Shown piece after piece: positions 1 through 6,671 of a DNA stretch of 7,631 bases (position 1 is its first letter; every line of letters begins with the position of its first letter). The translations under genes and the position numbers were made by a program. The stretch comes from an uncultured Eubacteriales bacterium (lineage in GTDB: Bacteria; Bacillota; Clostridia; UMGS1810). The stretch is from contig USKN01000089.1 of the NCBI GenBank assembly GCA_900555295.1, positions 1-7,631 on the forward strand, in the 5' to 3' direction. The notes beneath the pieces were generated by a model, which was not told the DNA's origin, ran no database searches, and was given only the letters and a program-made list of their open reading frames with translations.

Positions 1-97
1 ATTTATCTTTAAGAAAATTCTAATACAATAATATTTATATGTACACCTACAATCAGCTATCTAGCAATACAATTTAATAATTTGCAATAAAAGTACG

Positions 98-128
98 AAA
101 AGAGCCTCATAATCAATGAGACTCTTTT
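98..128 (-). terminator. Rho-independent terminator of the met operon, overlapping the metH stop codon
   Basis: In the minus-strand transcript, arms 128-116 and 110-98 form a 13-bp stem (one G.U pair) around a 5-nt loop. The 3' arm ends in UUUU, and more U's follow a few bases on. On the plus strand the wobble becomes a C-A mismatch, so the structure is better suited to ending minus-strand transcripts, although a T-rich stretch also follows on the plus side (129-140). The metH stop codon (113-115) lies in the loop and the last four sense codons form the upstream arm. Positions 1-97 hold no gene that I can see. Confidence 0.85.
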
Positions 129-1933
129 AAACCTTTTTTAATTGCGAATTCAAGCGTTGTATTTTCATCATTAATTTGTTTATTTTGATTATTATAATTA
201 TTATGATTATATTTGTCGTCTTCAATTCCCGATACATATTCAACATAATTTTTTAAATTGTCATCATATCCTTTAAGTGCCATATGTGAGTAATATGTTT
301 TCATCATATCAACACTCATAACATTCATAATTGCACAGTCAAGCCCGGCATACAATGCCTGGGCAAAAAACACCGAATTAATAATACCTCTTTTAGGCAG
401 TCCGAAAGAAATATTTGATACACCCAAACTAACACAAGCACCGAGCTTGTTTTTAATAAGGCGTATAGCCTCAAGTGTAACCGCTGCACTCTTACTGTCT
501 GATGATACAGTCATAGCAAGCGGGTCGATTATAATATCTTTTTTGGGTATACCGTATTCAAGAGCCTCGTTTATAATGCGTTGGGCAATTTCAAATCTTC
601 CGTGTGCTGTTTCAGGTATACCTTTTTCATCAAGTGTAAGGGCAATAACCGCACCGCCGTACTTTTTAACAAGCGGAAACACGCTTTTCATACTTTCGGC
701 TTTACCGTTTACGGAATTTACAAGCGGTTTACCGGCATAAATACGCATTGCGCTTTCCATTGCCTCTGTGTCTGCCGTATCGATTTGAAGCGGTAAATTA
801 CATACTGCCTGTATTTCAACTACTGCGTCTGTTAAAACCTTTTTTTCGTCAATTTCGGGCAAACCCACATTAACATCAAGAATATGTGCGCCGTTTTGCT
901 GCTGATTAACAGCCTCGTTTAATATATAATCAATATTGTTATCGCGTAAAGCTTGCTTGAATTTTGATTTGCCTGTAGGATTAATTCTCTCTCCTATCAA
1001 TACGGGGTATTTTCCTATTTCCGCTATATGTGTATACGACGATACGGTTGTATGAGTTTTAAATTCAGGCTCGCTGAAACTCATACCGTTTGTTGCCTCA
1101 ACTGTTTTTTTAATATACTCGGGTGTTGTACCGCAGCAACCGCCCAAAATACAAGCGCCTCTTTTTATAAATTTTTTCATTGTTGCGGCAAATCCGTCAC
1201 TTGTAACATCATATACGGTTTTGTTGTCTTTGTATTTGGGTAGTCCCGCATTTGGCATAGCAATAATTGGTACGGATGCGTATTTTTCAAAGGCAGACAT
1301 ATTGTTAAGCATTTGCTCGGGTCCCAAAGAACAATTCATACCTATTGCGTCAACGCCCAAACTTTCAAGCATAGAAATCATTGCGGCAGCATTCGCCCCC
1401 GTCATAAGTTTGCCGCTTTCGTCATACACATTTGTTACAAATATTGGAAGATTGCTGTTTTCTTTTGCCGCAATAACAGCCGCTTTTGTTTCAAGGCAGT
1501 CGTTCATTGTTTCAATAAGTATTAAATCCGCACCTTCGCCGTGTGCCGCTTTAATTGTTTTGGCAAAAGTATTTACCGCGTCGCAAAAATCCATATCGCC
1601 GAACGGTTTTAAAATTTTACCGAGCGGGCCTATGTCAAGTGCAATAAACTTATCTTTTTGTCCGTCACGCGCTCTTTGAGCGTTTTCAAGGGCACATTTT
1701 ACTATTTGGCTGTAATTGTTGAATTTTAAACAATTTGCGCCAAAGGTATTTGCCGAAATAATATCACATCCCGCATTTAAATACTCCCTGTGTATTTCGA
1801 CTATTTCGTTTGGATGTTCTATATTCCACAGCTCGCCGAATTCGCCTGTTTTAAGACCTTTTTCAAGCAGAACGGTTCCCATAGCACCGTCAAAATATGT
1901 TATTGAACTGTTTATTTTTTCGCGTATATTCAT
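113..1933 (-). CDS. metH: Methionine synthase, homocysteine and pterin modules only (lacks the cobalamin-binding module)
   Basis: The 606-residue cytoplasmic protein belongs to the cobalamin-dependent methionine synthase family. Residues ~10-285 are the homocysteine S-methyltransferase barrel: GAMGT near the start, GMNCSLG with Cys201, and GGCCGTTP with Cys266/Cys267, which are the three zinc ligands. Residues ~300-555 are the pterin-binding (methyl-THF) barrel, with IGERINPTGK, DVNVG, the QIDT motif and SLGVSNISFG. An Asn-rich linker (~574-588) follows, then TLEFAIKKGLKE, which resembles the first helix of the cobalamin cap domain; the protein then stops. Family members with a cobalamin module are about 800 residues and full MetH about 1,200. 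I chose the ATG at 1933 because an AGGA lies 9 nt upstream and it sits one base after the upstream stop, suggesting translational coupling; a GTG at 1954 and an ATG at 1942 have no placed RBS. It could be a natural split enzyme using a separate corrinoid protein, or a truncated gene. Confidence 0.88.
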   Translation of the reverse strand: MNIREKINSSITYFDGAMGTVLLEKGLKTGEFGELWNIEHPNEIVEIHREYLNAGCDIISANTFGANCLKFNNYSQIVKCALENAQRARDGQKDKFIALDIGPLGKILKPFGDMDFCDAVNTFAKTIKAAHGEGADLILIETMNDCLETKAAVIAAKENSNLPIFVTNVYDESGKLMTGANAAAMISMLESLGVDAIGMNCSLGPEQMLNNMSAFEKYASVPIIAMPNAGLPKYKDNKTVYDVTSDGFAATMKKFIKRGACILGGCCGTTPEYIKKTVEATNGMSFSEPEFKTHTTVSSYTHIAEIGKYPVLIGERINPTGKSKFKQALRDNNIDYILNEAVNQQQNGAHILDVNVGLPEIDEKKVLTDAVVEIQAVCNLPLQIDTADTEAMESAMRIYAGKPLVNSVNGKAESMKSVFPLVKKYGGAVIALTLDEKGIPETAHGRFEIAQRIINEALEYGIPKKDIIIDPLAMTVSSDSKSAAVTLEAIRLIKNKLGACVSLGVSNISFGLPKRGIINSVFFAQALYAGLDCAIMNVMSVDMMKTYYSHMALKGYDDNLKNYVEYVSGIEDDKYNHNNYNNQNKQINDENTTLEFAIKKGLKESH

Positions 1934-1934
1934 A

Positions 1935-2606
1935 TTAATCATTCCTGTATTCACAATGTGTATTAGTGCACAGCAAGCACTTATTGTTATATGATTTGCA
2001 TTTTAAATTATCGTCTATACCGGCAATTGCCGTAACTGATTTTGTGGGTATCATCATCATAGAATTTGTAACGGTAACACCGCAATTTTTTGATGTATTT
2101 AAAAATTGCGAAATAACCTTTTGGTAACTTATATCAAAATCACCGTAACCGGCGCTGAAACGCGGACGTGTACCTCTACCGCAAGATACTTCCCCTTCAA
2201 CCGCGTCGCACCAAACCTCAATCGCCGATGATGCAAGCGCGTCGCAAATTACACTTTTTGACGGCGAAGTTACACTGTATTTTTTTATAATTAAATCTGT
2301 TTGTATTCCTACTGTTGCACAAAACAAAACCGCCTTTGTGCAACCTTTTAAATTTTTGGCAAGTGCTTTTGATTTAAAACATCCAAATTCACCTGTTACA
2401 CAATCGTCTTTAACATTAATTTCAACCTCCGAATAACAGGCTTTGGGATTTAAAATATTTTCAAGCTCATCTTTGCACTCATAAACAGATGACATAAATG
2501 TATCATCCGCAGCTTTAAGATTTTTACTTGAATATCCCATATAACGAAGTGCTTCTTTAACGTTACATATCACCTTTTGGCTTGCATAAGGTATTATACC
2601 AATCAT
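1935..2606 (-). CDS. Stand-alone methionine synthase reactivation (AdoMet-binding) domain protein
   Basis: The 223-residue protein matches the C-terminal activation domain of MetH. That domain uses SAM and an electron donor to re-methylate cob(II)alamin after accidental oxidation. An N-terminal KEALRYMGY segment is typical of the stand-alone form. The SAM-binding signature is RPRFSAGYGD (147-156, the R-x-x-x-G-Y pattern), followed by PTKSVTAIAGI (187-197). A C-terminal C-x2-C-x4-C-x-x-R cluster (Cys210, 213, 218) is common in clostridial versions and may bind metal. The start codon shares ATGA with the stop of metF, and an AGGTGA ribosome binding site precedes it. Thermotoga maritima has a comparable split arrangement (TM0268/TM0269). 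Its presence implies that a cobalamin-bearing partner exists in the cell, although the MetH encoded next to it has no such domain. Confidence 0.88.
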   Translation of the reverse strand: MIGIIPYASQKVICNVKEALRYMGYSSKNLKAADDTFMSSVYECKDELENILNPKACYSEVEINVKDDCVTGEFGCFKSKALAKNLKGCTKAVLFCATVGIQTDLIIKKYSVTSPSKSVICDALASSAIEVWCDAVEGEVSCGRGTRPRFSAGYGDFDISYQKVISQFLNTSKNCGVTVTNSMMMIPTKSVTAIAGIDDNLKCKSYNNKCLLCTNTHCEYRND

Positions 2607-3475
2607 TTATTATCACCTATTATAGCGGATATATTATTTTTTATTGCCTGCGCAACATAAGGCTTATTCATAGAGTATACATGCACCGCATTAATGCCGT
2701 TGGCAAACAAATCCACAATTTGTTCGGTTGCATATGCAATACCTGCCTGCGTTATGGCGTCGGCACTTGAACCGTATCTGTCTACAATACGCACAAATCG
2801 CTGCGGAAGCGTTGTTCCCGAAATTGAACATATTCTTTTTATTTGCTTTGGATTTGTAACAGGCATAATACCCGCAACAACGGGCACATTTATACCTGCC
2901 TCGCGTATTCGGTACATAAAGTTATATAATATATTATTGTCAAAAAACATTTGTGTGGTTAAAAAGTCACAGCCGCAATCAACTTTGTTTTTTAAATATT
3001 TTATATCATCATACGAATTTCCGCTTTCGGGGTGGCTTTCGGGATAACACGCACCTCCTATGCAAAAACCGCCGTACGATTTTATTTCGTCAACAAGTTC
3101 AAATGCATATGTATACTCAAGTTTGTTCATATCAAGTCCGTCGGGAATATCTCCGCGAAGAGCAAGTATATTTTCTATATTAAGCGCTTTAAGCTCGTCC
3201 AGCATATACTTAATATCAGACTTTTTGGACGATACACAGCTTAAATGAGCAAGTGATGTAACACCGAATTTTTGCTGTATAAGCGATGAGATTTTAGCGG
3301 TATATTCAGATGTACCTCCGCCCGCCCCGTATGTAACACTCATATATGACGGATTAAGCATTGCTATTTGTTCGGTTGCATTCTTAACACTTTCAAAACC
3401 CTCATATGTTTTGGGCGGAAAAACTTCAAACGAAAGACTCGGCTTTTCACCGTTTATTATATCAGATATTTTCAA
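2603..3475 (-). CDS. metF: 5,10-methylenetetrahydrofolate reductase
   Basis: The 290-residue protein is full length for bacterial MetF, the flavoprotein that reduces methylene-THF to methyl-THF, the methyl donor for methionine synthase. Family motifs run in order: SFEVFPPK with the catalytic-type Glu17 (E. coli Glu28 equivalent), SVTYGAGGG (46-54), ALRGDIP with Asp109 (E. coli Asp120 equivalent), GACYPESHPES, CDFLTTQMFFDN, and VVAGIMPVTN. The start is a TTG codon, supported by a strong AGGGGAGGT six bases upstream and by the family's usual N-terminus. The gene follows the TM1266-type gene by 46 bp with no terminator in the gap, and overlaps the activation-protein gene by 4 bp. I see no SAM riboswitch, T-box or convincing promoter immediately upstream, so it probably depends on the upstream operon promoter. 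Confidence 0.94.
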   Translation of the reverse strand: MKISDIINGEKPSLSFEVFPPKTYEGFESVKNATEQIAMLNPSYMSVTYGAGGGTSEYTAKISSLIQQKFGVTSLAHLSCVSSKKSDIKYMLDELKALNIENILALRGDIPDGLDMNKLEYTYAFELVDEIKSYGGFCIGGACYPESHPESGNSYDDIKYLKNKVDCGCDFLTTQMFFDNNILYNFMYRIREAGINVPVVAGIMPVTNPKQIKRICSISGTTLPQRFVRIVDRYGSSADAITQAGIAYATEQIVDLFANGINAVHVYSMNKPYVAQAIKNNISAIIGDNK

Positions 3476-3490
3476 TCGAATACCTCCCCT
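3473..3490 (-). promoter_or_regulatory. Strong ribosome binding site paired with a TTG start for metF
   Basis: On the minus strand AGGGGAGGT (3490-3482) is followed by six bases and then TTG (3475-3473). No ATG or GTG near this point would keep the conserved SFEVFPPK start region at its normal distance from the N-terminus. The site therefore fixes an unusual start codon. Confidence 0.8.
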
Positions 3491-3521
3491 GATGTGCTAA
3501 TATAAAATCACTTTTTATTTT

Positions 3522-3767
3522 TTATATATTTGCATAAACCGCTTTTGTACTTACACCGTCAATCTTACCTATTTTACCCGATAATGCACTTGTAATATCT
3601 TGCGGTGCATCAATCGCAATGCTTATTATATTAATTTTCTTTTCACGGTAAGGCAAACCCATTCTGCCTATAATATAATCGCTGTATTCGTGTAATATTG
3701 AGTTAAGCATTTCCACGCTTTCATCGTTTTCAACCACAATTCCTATTACCGCAACTCTTGTTTCCAT
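3522..3767 (-). CDS. TM1266-family small protein (putative iron-only hydrogenase system regulator)
   Basis: The 81-residue protein has the pattern of the TM1266 family: an N-terminal RVAVIGIVVEN strand, then LHEYSDYIIGRMGLPYREK, then INIISIAIDAPQDITSALSGKIG. Members resemble the ligand-binding ACT/NikR-like ferredoxin fold without the ribbon-helix-helix DNA-binding part, and are often encoded near [FeFe]-hydrogenase maturation genes; no molecular mechanism is established to my knowledge. I chose the ATG at 3767, not the one at 3782, because GGAGGT (3780-3775) lies 7 nt upstream of 3767 and overlaps the earlier ATG; this also gives the usual family length of about 80 residues. The gap to the upstream transglutaminase stop is 22 bp, so co-transcription is likely. 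No hydrogenase gene is visible in the window. Confidence 0.85.
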   Translation of the reverse strand: METRVAVIGIVVENDESVEMLNSILHEYSDYIIGRMGLPYREKKINIISIAIDAPQDITSALSGKIGKIDGVSTKAVYANI

Positions 3768-3789
3768 TTTAATTACCTCCATATGTTTA

Positions 3790-5376
3790 TTAAAATTTTT
3801 TATCCTTTGCCAACGGTTTTACTTTATTATTTCTGTCAAGCTTTATAAGCTTAAAATCAAGACTGTCGTTGTTGCTTTTATATGTTATATTTTTAATTTC
3901 GGCTCTTTGGGGTATAAAGCTTACGGCATTTACAAATTTATCGTTGTCAAATACCGCTATATAATACATATTATCGACACAATTATAATCGGGCATCGAT
4001 ATACTTATATTGTACTGTCCGCCGTTATACGTTTTGGTTACATTATCGTACAAGTCAACATTTGTATATTGTGTGTTCTTGGAAACACAAAAATAGTAAT
4101 CGCTCAATCCTATATAAAGTACTCCGTTATTATGATACATTCCAAACACGTATTTCCCTTCGGGCAAATTAAAAATATGTGCCTCACTTACTTCTTTGGT
4201 TTTTAAATTAAAAGACATTATTCTGTCAGTAAGGGTAAAATACAGATAACCGTTTTTTACATAAATATCGGTATATTTCCAATAATATCTGCCGGACGAA
4301 ACCTCATATATTTGTGTCTCGGGTGTATATAAAACAGTATTTGATTTTGTGTTTGGGTTGTATGTATATATTTCTTGCCCGTTTGTATAATACCACAATC
4401 CGTTATATACACTCACAGCGTGATTAATACCGCTTTTTCTTAAAAAGAAATCGTCGTATGTAGTATCGTCTGCCGTATATGCACTTGCAAAATCAGCACG
4501 ATTTTTATCTGCATTCAGCAATTCTTTATCACTTAACATAAAATATGTATGCCCCGCATATCCGAAACCGTCAGATGAATAACCGCTTGCTGTTCCGATT
4601 GACGGATCATCGTGCGTAACGTCTACGTGATACCAATTACCGTTTGCATATACAATATTCCACATATGATTAATATTGTCGCTTGTTACATACGAACATT
4701 TTATATTTAAGCTGTCCATTACATACTTAAAAGCAAGAGAATACGCCTGGCAAACGCCTGTTTTGTTTACCATAATGTTATATGCGTCGTATGTTGCATT
4801 TTCATGAGCATATTTATAATTAACGGCAAAATAATCGTGTACCGTAAGTATTTTTTCAACATCCGTCATATCATCGGTTACGCAAGATAAAATATTATCA
4901 CGCTCGTTTTGCATTTGTGTACGCATAGTCAAAACTTCTTCTTTTGTATATTTATATGCAAACACAATTTGAGAAATATATGGAAACTTCTGATCGTCAA
5001 ATACATCATAGTACATCAACGAGTTACCTAAATCAAAATAAAACAACTCGGGGTTATTATCAATAACATAACGCAAATTTTTAACAAAAGTGTTTTTATT
5101 TGCCCTATACTTTAAAACAAGTAATCTGTCTTCCATATTATAAATTGCATTATACAGTGCATCAATAAGTTCATAATTTAGCTCTCCGTCGGCTGTTTGA
5201 AGTGTTACTTCGGAATTATACGGCTTGTGAAGAGAGCCTTCCTGATAAACGTCAGCATTTGAAATTACATATGCATTTTCACTTTGCGCAAAAGCACAAA
5301 ATGGTACAGCCAATGAAAACATAAAAATTGTTAATGCAAATATTGCCGTTAAACTTAATACTTTGCGGTTTGCCAT
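3790..5376 (-). CDS. Secreted transglutaminase-like (papain-fold) protein with propeller-like repeats
   Basis: The 528-residue precursor starts with a signal peptide (residues 1 to ~30: MANRK, a hydrophobic core, then AFA before QSENA). The transglutaminase-like core covers ~165-285 and retains a plausible triad: Cys209 in GVCQAY, His237 in NHMWN, and Asp252 in WYHVDVTHDDP. In many relatives the last motif reads TWDDP; here a His replaces the Trp. Residues ~315-430 hold tyrosine-rich blade-like repeats (GLWYYTNGQEIYTYN, NGYLYFTLTDRIMSFN, NGVLYIGLSDYYF), as in DUF5050-type propellers. The last ~75 residues resemble the beta domain found at the end of many clostridial surface proteins, with a KLDRNNKVKPL ending. 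No LPXTG anchor is present. Members may be cysteine proteases, cross-linking enzymes or cell-wall peptide enzymes; the substrate cannot be told. AGAGG lies a rather long 13 nt before the ATG. Confidence 0.85.
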   Translation of the reverse strand: MANRKVLSLTAIFALTIFMFSLAVPFCAFAQSENAYVISNADVYQEGSLHKPYNSEVTLQTADGELNYELIDALYNAIYNMEDRLLVLKYRANKNTFVKNLRYVIDNNPELFYFDLGNSLMYYDVFDDQKFPYISQIVFAYKYTKEEVLTMRTQMQNERDNILSCVTDDMTDVEKILTVHDYFAVNYKYAHENATYDAYNIMVNKTGVCQAYSLAFKYVMDSLNIKCSYVTSDNINHMWNIVYANGNWYHVDVTHDDPSIGTASGYSSDGFGYAGHTYFMLSDKELLNADKNRADFASAYTADDTTYDDFFLRKSGINHAVSVYNGLWYYTNGQEIYTYNPNTKSNTVLYTPETQIYEVSSGRYYWKYTDIYVKNGYLYFTLTDRIMSFNLKTKEVSEAHIFNLPEGKYVFGMYHNNGVLYIGLSDYYFCVSKNTQYTNVDLYDNVTKTYNGGQYNISISMPDYNCVDNMYYIAVFDNDKFVNAVSFIPQRAEIKNITYKSNNDSLDFKLIKLDRNNKVKPLAKDKKF

Positions 5377-5407
5377 ATTATTTTACAATCCTCTCGCGTT
5401 TTTTATT

Positions 5408-5436
5408 ATTATACCACTTAAAAGCCATTATTTCAA
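5408..5436 (-). promoter_or_regulatory. Sigma-A-type promoter of the transglutaminase-met operon
   Basis: On the minus strand TTGAAA (5436-5431), a 17-bp spacer, and a perfect TATAAT (5413-5408) give near-consensus spacing. Transcription would begin near 5401, giving a leader of about 25 nt before the ATG at 5376. No other convincing promoter or terminator is visible until the hairpin at 98-128, so this may drive five genes. Confidence 0.8.
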
Positions 5437-5462
5437 GCATTGTTTACACGTTTGGGCAATAT

Positions 5463-6488
5463 TTACAAATTAAGTTTTCCCGCAAGATAAGCAAAAGCAA
5501 CGCCTATAAGTCCGTTTGCGTTTGTTTCGGCACCTCTGTTTTGCAATTGCTTTTTATATATTTCTCTTATGTAATCGCTGTCGGTAATACGTCCAAACGA
5601 AAACAAACCGTAACCCGAGTTTTTGTCACGACCCCTGCCGTTGCTCAAATATTCGGTGTAAATATTTAAAAGAAGCCTTACTTCATCGGGAGTAAGCCGT
5701 CTGTTATACCGCAATATACATTTTCCCTGCAAAATTGCAACCGCACCGGCAATAATAGGCGTTGCCATTGATGTACCGCTTAATGTTGCATATGTTCCTC
5801 CGGGATAACACGAGTATATGTTAATACCTGCCGCACAAATTTCGGCTGCATTTCCGCGCGAGCTGAAATCGGCAATGTTTTTGTTAATATCAACTGCCGA
5901 TACCGCAACCGTTTCGGCAAAGCGAGCCGGATATCCAATTGTGTTTCCTCCCAAATTGCCTTCGTTGCCTGCGGCACAAATCATACAAATACCGTTATTG
6001 TATGCCTTTTTTATAAGCTCGGCATATTGCTTGTTTGCACCCGATGATGAAAAAGACATATTTATAACGTCAACGCGTTTATCTATAAGCCAATTTACAC
6101 TTTTTTCTATACATTCGTAATCTGTTTTACCATCTGCATCAAATGCTTTTGCAACATATAAATCCGCTTTTGGAGCAACACCTATAACTCCAACTCCGTT
6201 GCGTTCGGCACAAAGTATGCCGCTTATATGTGTACCGTGCCCATTTTCATCATTTACATCATCGGTACTGCCGCCCGTAAAATTTGCATAGTCACGTATT
6301 CTGTTTTTAAGTTCAATATGGTTTGCATCAATTCCCGTATCTATTATGCCTATACGTACACCCTCGCCCATTGTTTCATTCCATTCAAGCGGTGCGCCAA
6401 CCATTTGCACCCCGTAATCTATTATTTCGCCATTATTTCCCGACGCGGTATTTACAACGGTAAAATCACTCAAATAAATATCTTTCAT
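5463..6488 (-). CDS. S8 family subtilisin-like serine protease, probably intracellular
   Basis: The 341-residue protein carries the complete subtilase triad: Asp50 in IIDTGID, His84 in NGHGTHISG, and Ser240 in LSGTSMATP, plus the oxyanion Asn175 in AAGNEGN. There is no signal peptide and only about 40 residues precede the first catalytic motif, with no recognisable I9 propeptide, which points to a cytoplasmic enzyme like Bacillus intracellular serine proteases. I chose the ATG at 6488 because AGGGGTGG lies 7 nt upstream and the promoter at 6510-6538 lies between it and the more distant in-frame start at 6566. About 50 residues follow the catalytic core with no recognised domain. The gene is transcribed separately from the downstream transglutaminase operon, although no clear terminator separates them, so read-through is possible. 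The substrate is unknown; turnover of cytosolic proteins is an inference. Confidence 0.9.
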   Translation of the reverse strand: MKDIYLSDFTVVNTASGNNGEIIDYGVQMVGAPLEWNETMGEGVRIGIIDTGIDANHIELKNRIRDYANFTGGSTDDVNDENGHGTHISGILCAERNGVGVIGVAPKADLYVAKAFDADGKTDYECIEKSVNWLIDKRVDVINMSFSSSGANKQYAELIKKAYNNGICMICAAGNEGNLGGNTIGYPARFAETVAVSAVDINKNIADFSSRGNAAEICAAGINIYSCYPGGTYATLSGTSMATPIIAGAVAILQGKCILRYNRRLTPDEVRLLLNIYTEYLSNGRGRDKNSGYGLFSFGRITDSDYIREIYKKQLQNRGAETNANGLIGVAFAYLAGKLNL

Positions 6489-6509
6489 AAAAAAACCACC
6501 CCTGTATAT

Positions 6510-6538
6510 ATTATATTCAAGGCGTTTTTTTGTGTTAA
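6510..6538 (-). promoter_or_regulatory. Sigma-A-type promoter of the S8 protease gene
   Basis: Minus strand: TTAACA (6538-6533, 5 of 6 consensus bases), a 17-bp spacer, and a perfect TATAAT (6515-6510). The predicted start near 6503 coincides with the beginning of the ribosome binding site AGGGGTGG (6503-6496), so the 5' leader would be only about 15 nt. This decides the gene start in favour of 6488. Confidence 0.8.
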
Positions 6539-6611
6539 TTTTTTGAAATATCAATAATATTTTCACATATTACAATTTTTAACTTTTTTTAATTTTTTCA
6601 AAAAATTTCTA
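6539..6611. other. AT-rich junction between the host operon and the mobile element segment
   Basis: No gene is seen here. The stretch is almost all A and T and includes an oligo-T/oligo-A tract (6593-6605) forming a perfect 8-bp inverted repeat around a single C (6591-6607). To its left all genes are AT-rich and on the minus strand; to its right the genes are GC-richer and on the plus strand. Tn916-type integrases favour T-run/A-run targets, so an insertion or deletion end could lie here. No direct repeat proving an attachment site can be seen with only one side in view. Confidence 0.4.
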
Positions 6612-6671
6612 AAACCAACGTCCATTTTGAAGTGCGTTGGTTTGAGGGTTTACGAAAGGGGACATTTCAAA
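6612..6671 (+). promoter_or_regulatory. Predicted H-type pseudoknot in the leader of the sigma-like gene
   Basis: Stem 1 pairs AAACCAACG (6612-6620) with CGTTGGTTT (6635-6643), nine perfect pairs. Stem 2 pairs TTTGAAGTG (6626-6634) with CATTTCAAA (6663-6671), nine pairs including one G.U. The order is S1a, a 5-nt loop, S2a, no gap, S1b, a 19-nt loop, S2b, which is the classic H-type arrangement with the stems directly abutting for coaxial stacking. It ends 38 nt before the sigma-like start codon. I know of no named RNA class matching it. It could instead act as DNA, as a pair of inverted repeats bound by a protein. No sigma-A promoter is obvious just upstream on the plus strand. Confidence 0.5.

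Noticed and set aside
1221..1679. Long open frame on the plus strand opposite metH, and several shorter ones along 447-3248
   Set aside because: They are antisense to well-supported metH, reactivation-protein and metF genes, lack ribosome binding sites, and their translations show no recognisable domain; they mirror codon bias of the opposite strand.
1934..1954. GTG at 1954 or ATG at 1942 as metH start
   Set aside because: Neither has a Shine-Dalgarno at workable spacing, while the ATG at 1933 has AGGA nine bases upstream and is adjacent to the previous stop.
3476..3521. SAM riboswitch, T-box or promoter in front of metF
   Set aside because: The gap is only 46 bases, has no riboswitch core or convincing hairpins, and the TATATT there lacks a -35 partner at the right distance.
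5437..5462. Terminator between the S8 protease and transglutaminase genes
   Set aside because: Only a 4-bp ATTG/CAAT pairing with a large loop and no T-tract is visible.
5818..6120. Plus-strand open frame opposite the S8 protease catalytic region
   Set aside because: It lies entirely within the protease gene, whose triad and motifs are unambiguous on the minus strand.
6489..6566. Longer S8 protease with 26 extra N-terminal residues starting at 6566
   Set aside because: The promoter at 6510-6538 lies inside this extension, and the start at 6488 has a properly placed ribosome binding site; the extension is Lys/Ile-rich AT-noise, not a signal peptide.
6612..6671. HDV-like ribozyme as an explanation for the interlocked stems
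   Set aside because: HDV-like folds need a P3 hairpin between the second-stem 5' strand and the first-stem 3' strand; here those strands directly abut.
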